The notes below the pieces were generated by a model. That model saw only the letters and a program-made list of their open reading frames with translations. It was not told where the DNA came from and ran no database searches. Positions 34,703-40,670 of a stretch of 40,670 nucleotides of DNA are shown piece by piece. Made by a program: the position numbers and the translations under genes. Source of the stretch: Thermostichus vulcanus str. 'Rupite'. GTDB lineage: Bacteria > Cyanobacteriota > Cyanobacteriia > Thermostichales > Thermostichaceae. Within the stretch, counting starts at the first letter, position 1. The number at the start of each line of letters is the position of its first letter. The stretch lies in the NCBI RefSeq assembly GCF_022848905.1, contig NZ_JAFIRA010000037.1, positions 1 to 40,670 on the forward strand, in the 5' to 3' direction.

Positions 34703-36235
34703 TCAAGCCCCAACGGCCTCCTTGGCAGCGTACATCACCTCCACACTGATCTCAGTCAATCCCCGTTCGCGGGCAAATTTCTCAGTATTGCGTTTCACCT
34801 TACCCCGCACAAAACCGGGCACCTTATTCAGTTCCGCTTGTGCTTCTCGTGTCCAGTTGATGTCAGAGTCGGCACTTAAGCCTTTGTGAATCACTTCTTT
34901 GGTGTCGTGGCCCCCGAAGATCTCCAGCAGGTGATCCTCCATGCCGAGGGTGAAGGAGTTGTAGATCAAGTCGGTGATTTGGTTGGTGCCTTCGTAGCCC
35001 AAAAAGGGTTTATAGCCAATCGGGAAATCCTGCACATGAATGGGGGCAGAGATCACGCCACAGGGGGTGTGCAGCCGCTTACCGACATGGCGTTCCATCT
35101 GAGTGCCAAAAATCGCTGCCGGTTCCGCCTGGGCAATGGCATCCCCAACGCGGGTGTGATCATCGGTGATCAAAATTTGATCACAATACTGGCCAACCTC
35201 CGCTTGGAACCACTCCGCATCGTACGTGCAATAGCTACCCGCCCACACGACATGGATCCCCATCTCACGGGCCAAAATTTTGGTGATGGCTGCGGCGTGG
35301 GTGGAATCCCCAAAGACCACTGCTTTTTTGCCGGTTAGGTTTTGACAGTCGATGGAGCGAGAGAACCAAGCTGCCTGAGAAACATGTAGGGTTTGCTCCT
35401 GGATATAGGGTTCATAATCGACCGGGATCCCTTGCTCATTCAGGATTTTTTGGATCTGACGGATGAAGCGGGCGGTTTCCACCACCCCCATCGGGGTCAC
35501 CTCAATCGCGGGTGTGCCAAACTGCTCCTGCAAATAGCGAGCCGCCATCGGTCCCAGTTCGCGGTAGGGCACCACATTAAACCAGGCTCGGCCCAGGTGC
35601 TTCAGGTCGTGTACGCTGGCTCCTTCCGGGATCACCAAATTGAGGTCAATTCCCAAATCCCGCAACAACACCTTCAGTTCCCGCAGGTCGTGGGCATTGT
35701 GAAACCCAAGGCTGGAAATGCCGAGAATGTTACAGGAGGGGCGTTCCGTCTTTTGGGGTGAGTCGCTCAGTTCCCCATTTTTCCGAGCTTTGTTGATGTA
35801 GAACTCGACAATCTGCTTCAGGGTGCGATCCGCGGCTTGCAGCTCGTTGACGCGGTAGTGGTTAACATCCGCCAACAACACATCGGAGCGACTCAGCAAT
35901 TGCGCTTGTTGAACAAAGTGGTTCAAATCTTCCTGCAGGATGCTGGAGGTACAGGTGGGGGTGACAACAATTAAATCCGGGTGTTCTTCTTTGTCTTTGC
36001 GGGTGATGTTGTTGATGACTTTTGCGTCGGATCCCCGCGCCAATACATGCCGATCAACAACGCTGGTGGTGACGGGGGTAAAGTCACGCTCCCGCTCCAA
36101 CATGGATCGCATCACATTGAAATAGTCATCTCCGAGGGGAGCATGCATAATGCTATGAACGTTTTTGAACGAGCTAGCCACCCTGAGGGTGCCAATGTGG
36201 GCGGGGCCAGCATACATCCAATAGGCCAATTTCAT
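34703..36235 (-). CDS. chlB: Light-independent protochlorophyllide reductase subunit B
   Basis: The 510-residue ChlB subunit of DPOR, which with ChlN forms the nitrogenase-like catalytic heterotetramer that reduces protochlorophyllide in the dark with electrons from ChlL. The N-terminus [18 protein letters not shown] is invariant. Asp36 in PLGDDYF and Cys in [13 protein letters not shown] are ligands of the [4Fe-4S] NB-cluster. The rest, including [19 protein letters not shown] and the C-terminal [20 protein letters not shown] domain, is typical. ATG 36235 is chosen over 36253 because MKLAYW is the conserved start and GGGAG lies 7 bases upstream. chlN and chlL are not in this window. Confidence 0.97.
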   Translation of the reverse strand: MKLAYWMYAGPAHIGTLRVASSFKNVHSIMHAPLGDDYFNVMRSMLERERDFTPVTTSVVDRHVLARGSDAKVINNITRKDKEEHPDLIVVTPTCTSSILQEDLNHFVQQAQLLSRSDVLLADVNHYRVNELQAADRTLKQIVEFYINKARKNGELSDSPQKTERPSCNILGISSLGFHNAHDLRELKVLLRDLGIDLNLVIPEGASVHDLKHLGRAWFNVVPYRELGPMAARYLQEQFGTPAIEVTPMGVVETARFIRQIQKILNEQGIPVDYEPYIQEQTLHVSQAAWFSRSIDCQNLTGKKAVVFGDSTHAAAITKILAREMGIHVVWAGSYCTYDAEWFQAEVGQYCDQILITDDHTRVGDAIAQAEPAAIFGTQMERHVGKRLHTPCGVISAPIHVQDFPIGYKPFLGYEGTNQITDLIYNSFTLGMEDHLLEIFGGHDTKEVIHKGLSADSDINWTREAQAELNKVPGFVRGKVKRNTEKFARERGLTEISVEVMYAAKEAVGA

Positions 36236-36774
36236 AGGGAGGCTCCCAAGCAAGGGGTTAGAACTGGGATCCCGGCTGGAATCTCTCTTGGAATTCTAGA
36301 ACGTCGCTTCGCTGGGATTGGGCAATCGTTATCCTCCGTAACGCTCGCATTACACCAGCTTTGATCAAAAGAAAACTTCTCCCTAAGCGAGTCAAGGCAA
36401 CCGAAACTGCTGGTATCTGCCTGGTTTTAGGTCAGAGATAAGTTTTATAACAGATTATAACAGAAATAGGGAAAGTCAGCTTAGAGTCTATCGCTTGACC
36501 CATCCCTCTAGCCAAAGCGCCGGTGACCGAGAGCGCTGAGGAGGTAATTTTTGTAGTTATCGTTACACATTAACTTTTGAAGACAAAATGTGTAGCTCTA
36601 CAACGTTGGTCGGAGATTTTGTTTTACACAAGCCAGTTTTCGGTTGGGGGAGGCAAACTAAGAGAGGGGATGTAGCCAATGTTTCCCTTGATACAGAAGA
36701 TCGATTGATTTCGTACGTAGTGACTAACCAGTTTAGAAGGAGTGGTGCTCCTTCAGGGTGTGAGGTGAAGACCT
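36236..36774. promoter_or_regulatory. Divergent regulatory region between chlB and the Mo-nitro_C gene
   Basis: About 540 bases hold no convincing gene. The tandem direct repeat TTATAACAGA lies at 36445-36464, one helical turn apart. The inverted repeat TACACATT ... AATGTGTA spans about 36564-36594. A perfect 7-bp hairpin GAAGGAG-TGGTG-CTCCTTC at 36736-36754 has a Shine-Dalgarno-like 5' arm, 20 bases before the start codon at 36775. These could be operator, UTR and translation-control elements. Confidence 0.4.
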
Positions 36775-37143
36775 ATGAGTTCCGCAACAATTTCCTCGCA
36801 ATGTGCTCGCAAAGCTCCTCGGGAGCTGACAGTTTCCATGACTTCCTTGCGCCTCAAACCTACGGCCCGCCTGCGCGACTGGTTGCAGGCCCCGTTACGA
36901 CCCTTTCAAGCTTCTATCGACAACTTCAAAATCCGGGATCCCCGCTTGGCTCACTGGGTTTGTCGGTGGATCCCGGCTCAATGTCCCTTTGAGCGAGATG
37001 TGGTGCTGTTCGGCCATAAGGTAATGCATATTCCCCCTATGTGCAAGCTCAACCCTCTGTACGACCAAATGATGGGCTTACGCTTTCGGGCTTTGTCGTT
37101 TCTGGCTGAGCGAGGGGAAGATATAACCCCCTACTTGCAGTAG
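36775..37143 (+). CDS. Mo-dependent nitrogenase C-terminal-like protein (Mo-nitro_C family)
   Basis: A 122-residue protein of the small cyanobacterial Mo-nitro_C family. The core reads FKIRDPRLAHWVCRWIPAQC, then PFERDVVLFGHKVMHIPPMC, then KLNPLYDQMMGLRFRALSFL, with conserved Cys in IPAQCPFERD and IPPMCKLNPLY. Despite the name these proteins also occur outside nitrogenase operons and their role is unknown. The two conserved Cys and His could bind metal or a cofactor. It is divergent from chlB across a long intergenic region, so it may share regulation. Start ATG 36775; ATG 36838 is an alternative. Confidence 0.8.
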   Translation: MSSATISSQCARKAPRELTVSMTSLRLKPTARLRDWLQAPLRPFQASIDNFKIRDPRLAHWVCRWIPAQCPFERDVVLFGHKVMHIPPMCKLNPLYDQMMGLRFRALSFLAERGEDITPYLQ

Positions 37144-37311
37144 GAACGGGATCCCTCACCTCAAGAACAGTGAAGCCGGGATCCGCAGCCTAGTCTCTAG
37201 GGATCCAGGCTTTCACCCTAGGGCTGGAATGCGGGCGACACCCCCCTTTTTGAGTGGGCGCTCTGCCTAAGGTAGGATGCTGTCGGGTTTATTGGCGTAA
37301 GAGTTCCCTAC

Positions 37312-38307
37312 CTATTGAGAGGTTGCCACGCCGGCTGAAACTTCGGTAGCCAGAGGAGAAGCTGCCGCTCGAACAGCGCGAAACATCCCAAACCGGCACA
37401 AGCCGACTCCAAAGGCCAAGCGCATCAGCAACAGCGTCGGCACTTCCCGGATAGACTTCAGAAAGCCCGCCAGGCCAAAGCGCAGAAACCCTTGGGGCCG
37501 CCGGATCCCTTGCCAAATCGAATCCAGCCAAGAGGGCAATGTCGGTTCCGTCCAGTCGGCGGTGATCACCTCACCTTCCACCCATCCGGTTGCAGCCAAT
37601 AGTTCTGCAAAGCCTTCAATGCTGGCAAAGGCAGGGTGAGACCACTGATCCAACAGTTGTCGCATCACCAGACGTTCCCATCCATTCAGCGGTTTTTGCC
37701 GGTCATCCCGTTGGTTCCAATCCGCGACCACCAGGATGCCCCCCGGTTTGAGCACCCGCAGCAACTCTCTGGCAAACAGAGCTTTATCTGGCATGTGGGG
37801 ACCGGCTTCGATCGACCAAACCACATCAAAACTACCGTCTGGGAAAGACATGGCCAGGGCATCTTCCACCAGAAATTGCACATCCAAACCGGTTGGTGTC
37901 AGTTCTTGCGCCCGCTTCACCTGTTGGGGGCTAATCGTGATCCCCGTTACGGAAAAGCCGTAGTCCTGGGCCAAGATGCGGCTGCTCCCCCCAATGCCAC
38001 ACCCCACATCCAACACCCGGGTTCCGGCAGGCAGTTGATCCAACCCAGCCCAGCGCACCATTTCGTGGACAAAATCCACTTTAGCCTTCAAGAAGTCTTT
38101 GGGTTGCGGCGGGGATCCGTAGTGGCCCAGATGAATGTGTTCTCCCCAGTAAAACTCCAGGATGCCGTCTTCGGTCCATTGGTCATAGGAGTTGGCCACC
38201 GAATCCGCCGATCGGTAGGGGCGAGCGCTGAGTAGATAGAGTCCAATGCCCGCCAACAGCAGCAAACCCAGCAGGCTTAATCCCCAACCCAGCACCATCA
38301 TCGCCAT
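37312..38307 (-). CDS. 2-methyl-6-phytyl/solanesyl-1,4-benzoquinone methyltransferase
   Basis: A 331-residue SAM-dependent methyltransferase nearly colinear with Synechocystis Sll0418, which methylates MPBQ and MSBQ in tocopherol and plastoquinone synthesis. An N-terminal membrane helix (LGWGLSLLGLLLLAGIGLYLL) anchors the protein. SDSVANSYDQWTEDGILEFYWG follows the prototype residue by residue. The SAM motif is RVLDVGCGIGGSSRIL, then GITISPQQVKRAQEL, VVWSIEAGPHMPDK and VLKPGGILVVADWNQRDDRQ. The C-terminal extension after LAFGVGLCRFGMF is typical of this family and absent from ordinary methyltransferases. Confidence 0.93.
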   Translation of the reverse strand: MAMMVLGWGLSLLGLLLLAGIGLYLLSARPYRSADSVANSYDQWTEDGILEFYWGEHIHLGHYGSPPQPKDFLKAKVDFVHEMVRWAGLDQLPAGTRVLDVGCGIGGSSRILAQDYGFSVTGITISPQQVKRAQELTPTGLDVQFLVEDALAMSFPDGSFDVVWSIEAGPHMPDKALFARELLRVLKPGGILVVADWNQRDDRQKPLNGWERLVMRQLLDQWSHPAFASIEGFAELLAATGWVEGEVITADWTEPTLPSWLDSIWQGIRRPQGFLRFGLAGFLKSIREVPTLLLMRLAFGVGLCRFGMFRAVRAAASPLATEVSAGVATSQ

Positions 38308-38519
38308 TCCTCAATCTTGTGGTCAGTGATTTGGTATTCTGTCCAGCTTCTGCCCAATACATTTACCCAATACATTCTGCCTAACCCCAGGGATCCACCC
38401 CGCGAGTTCCAACAGATGAACGCATCCATAAGGATTCCTTGCCTCACCGAGGTCGTTACAAAACTTAGGATAGGATTGCATTGTAGCCTTGAATGAACCG
38501 ATCCCAGGGAAGGATCCCT
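38308..38519. other. Intergenic gap between tamB-like and MPBQ methyltransferase genes
   Basis: Both flanking genes are on the minus strand. The gap holds a direct repeat of the CCCAATACATT type near 38,353-38,380 and two GGATCC sites. No gene or strong terminator was seen. Confidence 0.4.
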
Positions 38520-40670
38520 TTAGAAGCGGGTCTCAAATTCTACGGAAATGACATTATTACCCTCTAGATCGGTACTGGCACGGGTGAGAGTTTGCTCATT
38601 CAGTCGATAGCGGGTGCTGTAGCGGGTGGGCTGGAAGGAATCCGTCAGGTTCCGCTGCACTGACACCGACAGGGCGGGGCCGAGATCTTTGGCCACTTCC
38701 AGAGCCAGTCCCACCGAGGAGCGATTGGGGGCGCGAGTATCGATTTGCGGGACAGGGCTGAGACGAATTTCATCCAGGCCCAAGGTATCCCCCAAGGCTT
38801 CTTGCAAGTCGTTCAGAAGCGCAGTTCCCGCCAAGCCCGCCACCCCCACTTCCGCATTCAGACGGGCCAAAGCCGTTCCCCCCAGGAGGGCGACAATCTC
38901 TTCCGGCGAGCGGCTGGGGCTGCTGGAGAGGGCCAAAATGCCATTGCGGGGATCGGCTTCCCCCAACTCGCTGGCCCGCCCATTCACCGTGGCAAAAATG
39001 TCGATGCTCTGCTGGGATCCCAAGACATTGCGGTTGGTGTCAAAGGGGGAAATATCTTGTGGGAAGCGGTAAACCTCGGTAGCTTGAGTTACCAAGCGCA
39101 AATCCAAAAAGGGATCCAACCCATTGTCCAGATCAAAGATGGCGGTGTTACGACGGGAGCGATCCAGGCGAAAGGCCGCTATAGGCAGGGCAACACGGCC
39201 TCGATCCAAGGTGATGGTGCCCGCTGGGCGCAGATCTTGGGGTGTACCGAACAGGCGCAGGTTACCGGAAGCGGTGAATTCAAACAGGTTGCGACGTACA
39301 ACTTGGATGCCGGATCCCAGAGTCAGTTCCAGTCCGTTTAGGCGCGGTTGCCAGGGGGGCGGATCCGAGGGGATCCCTGGCACTGCTGGGGTCTCCCCAT
39401 TGCGGGGGCTGACATCCACAATCCCCTCCGACACCTGCAGGCGGCCCTCGATCAGCGGTTGCAAAAGCAAGCCCGCCACCACCACTTCCCCTTCCAGTTG
39501 GCCACTGTAGAGATTGGGCAAGGTGAGGTTGATCCCCTGCAGTTGCAGGCTCAAGGGTTGGAACCCTTCCCCCGATTGCAAGGCCCCGCGGGAGTTGATG
39601 GGCAAAATGCCATTGGCCAAGAGGGATCCCTGGCTAAATTGCCCGCTCAGCTGCTGCACCTCCAGTTGGTTGAGGTTAAAGGCAATCTGGCCATTCAGGT
39701 CGGTAATTGGTTCCGGCAAGGCGGCAAAGCTGAGGATCCCGTCGCTGACGCTGAGGTTTCCCCGCAAACTGGGTTCTCGCAAAGTACCTTGAATGGCTAG
39801 CTCCAGTTGACTTTGTCCCCCTTCCCAGCGCACTTGATCGGTAAAGAGGTTGATCAGCCGCAAACCGCCATTTTGGGCTTGTAAAGTGAGATCGATCTGG
39901 TCGGATTCGGCCCGCACTTCCGCAAACGGCAGGGTGTAGGGCACTAGGCCAACCATGCGGATCGGTTCGTCCCCATTGGCCAAGAGAGTGCTATTGAAGC
40001 GCAACTGCCCTTGGTTGTAGTCAAATTGGCCCCCCACCTCCCGCAGTGGCACTTGGTTGATCTGGGCGTTCAACACTGTCAGGGATCCGGTGGCATGGGG
40101 ATCCCGCAGGTTGCCCGCCAATTCCACATCCAGGTTCAGATCCCCCTCCAGCTCCAGCTCATCTGGCAAAAAGCGATCCACCAAGGCCAAGGGCAACCCT
40201 TGAATTTGCAGGGATCCCGACTGTTCGTTCAGGCCCAAGGTACCGGAGAAGCTGGCCTGTCGTTCTCCACTGCGCAGCAGCAGCGGTTCCAAGACCACAG
40301 CTCCATCGGCAAAACTACCACTGGCGGAGAGGGTATCGACCCCAAATTCTTCCGCTTGCCAATTCTGACCCTCCAGTTGAAAGCTGACGCTAGGCTGACT
40401 TAACTCACCAGCAAGGGTGACACTGGCCTGAAACTCACCCCGCAAGCTGCTAGGGGGTGGGATCAAGGGATCCATGCGGCTGGCCAACGTTTCCAGGTGG
40501 GTGGCCAACACCTGGGCATAGTACTGCAGCTGCTCCACCAAAGGGTGTTCGGGCAAGCCTACCGGTTCGCTCTCCAACACAGATGCAGGGCGCAAGGGGG
40601 GCAACTGCAACCCACGACGGGTGAGATCGCTCCATTGCCGCCACTTAAAAGTAGAGATGATATCTTCCAG
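38520..40670 (-). CDS. TamB/DUF490 domain protein, C-terminal part (5' end outside window)
   Basis: The frame is open to the right edge, so only the last ~716 residues are present. It consists of repeated beta-strand-rich segments of the form L.G.G.L...L.QP...G.L, for example GELSQPSVSFQLEGQNW, LNLDVELAGNLRDPHATGSL and IQGTLREPSLRGNLSVSDG. It ends in the TamB C-terminal domain, with LDLRLVTQATEVYRF, EEIVALLGG and the terminal aromatic EFETRF. In bacteria TamB-like proteins span the periplasm as a hydrophobic groove and work with Omp85 proteins in lipid transport or outer-membrane biogenesis; a cyanobacterial equivalent is expected. An internal TTG at 40610 is not the start. Confidence 0.9.
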   Translation of the reverse strand: MEDIISTFKWRQWSDLTRRGLQLPPLRPASVLESEPVGLPEHPLVEQLQYYAQVLATHLETLASRMDPLIPPPSSLRGEFQASVTLAGELSQPSVSFQLEGQNWQAEEFGVDTLSASGSFADGAVVLEPLLLRSGERQASFSGTLGLNEQSGSLQIQGLPLALVDRFLPDELELEGDLNLDVELAGNLRDPHATGSLTVLNAQINQVPLREVGGQFDYNQGQLRFNSTLLANGDEPIRMVGLVPYTLPFAEVRAESDQIDLTLQAQNGGLRLINLFTDQVRWEGGQSQLELAIQGTLREPSLRGNLSVSDGILSFAALPEPITDLNGQIAFNLNQLEVQQLSGQFSQGSLLANGILPINSRGALQSGEGFQPLSLQLQGINLTLPNLYSGQLEGEVVVAGLLLQPLIEGRLQVSEGIVDVSPRNGETPAVPGIPSDPPPWQPRLNGLELTLGSGIQVVRRNLFEFTASGNLRLFGTPQDLRPAGTITLDRGRVALPIAAFRLDRSRRNTAIFDLDNGLDPFLDLRLVTQATEVYRFPQDISPFDTNRNVLGSQQSIDIFATVNGRASELGEADPRNGILALSSSPSRSPEEIVALLGGTALARLNAEVGVAGLAGTALLNDLQEALGDTLGLDEIRLSPVPQIDTRAPNRSSVGLALEVAKDLGPALSVSVQRNLTDSFQPTRYSTRYRLNEQTLTRASTDLEGNNVISVEFETRF

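Noticed and set aside
36588-36992. 134-codon open frame upstream of and overlapping the Mo-nitro_C gene
   Set aside because: Its second half is an out-of-frame reading of the Mo-nitro_C gene, and the first half has no recognisable protein character.

Overview
The window looks like a chromosomal segment of a thermophilic unicellular cyanobacterium, most likely the Synechococcus JA-3-3Ab / Thermostichus group. Three things support this: light-independent protochlorophyllide reductase chlB, a close match to the cyanobacterial MPBQ/MSBQ methyltransferase (Synechocystis sll0418 type), and an extreme excess of the palindrome GGATCC (often GGGATCCC) where other cyanobacteria carry HIP1 (GCGATCGC). 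The species assignment is inference from composition and gene content.

Layout. 1-3000: tail of a membrane protein, an ArnT/PMT-like glycosyltransferase and a convergent glycerol-dehydrogenase-like gene. 3000-4750: an accessory scar holding a DUF2252 gene with its middle deleted, a truncated IS4-type transposase and further decayed sequence. 4758-9000: lysS, a cluster of mini-hairpins, clpS with a CPBP protease, tRNA-Leu(GAG), cysM. 9177-13650: a two-domain cobalamin adenosyltransferase translationally coupled to a PlsC-like acyltransferase, followed by an alpha/beta hydrolase, then HAD hydrolase and phoH on the other strand. 14100-17000: a LecA-like small protein, tRNA-Ser(GCT), a DUF92/VTE6-like kinase, and a coiled-coil protein made of twenty 14-residue repeats. 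17000-25100: an AI-2E family permease, fabI, a REC-wHTH-HPt-REC response regulator, a TnpB (IS1341-type) element, and a Cache/HAMP/PAS histidine kinase. 25100-29700: aspS and a divergent manganese-type ABC importer. 29700-36250: an RRM protein, rsmG, a membrane/coiled-coil protein, a second mini-hairpin cluster, rarA, a 51-codon small ORF, an MshEN-like protein, chlB. 36775-40670: a Mo-nitro_C protein, MPBQ/MSBQ methyltransferase, and the C-terminal part of a TamB-like protein running off the right edge.

Themes. Several genes converge on phytol, prenyl-quinone and chlorophyll metabolism: chlB, MPBQ methyltransferase, a VTE6-like phytyl-phosphate kinase candidate, and an acyltransferase/hydrolase pair resembling a split plant phytyl ester synthase. 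The response regulator and histidine kinase flank the TnpB element and may be partners separated by its insertion. The most notable structural features are the 840-bp minisatellite-coded coiled coil, the TnpB element with identical terminal hairpins and a degraded zinc finger, the DUF2252 deletion scar, and two clusters of hairpins with trinucleotide loops. No CRISPR array and no obvious multi-gene defence island were seen.
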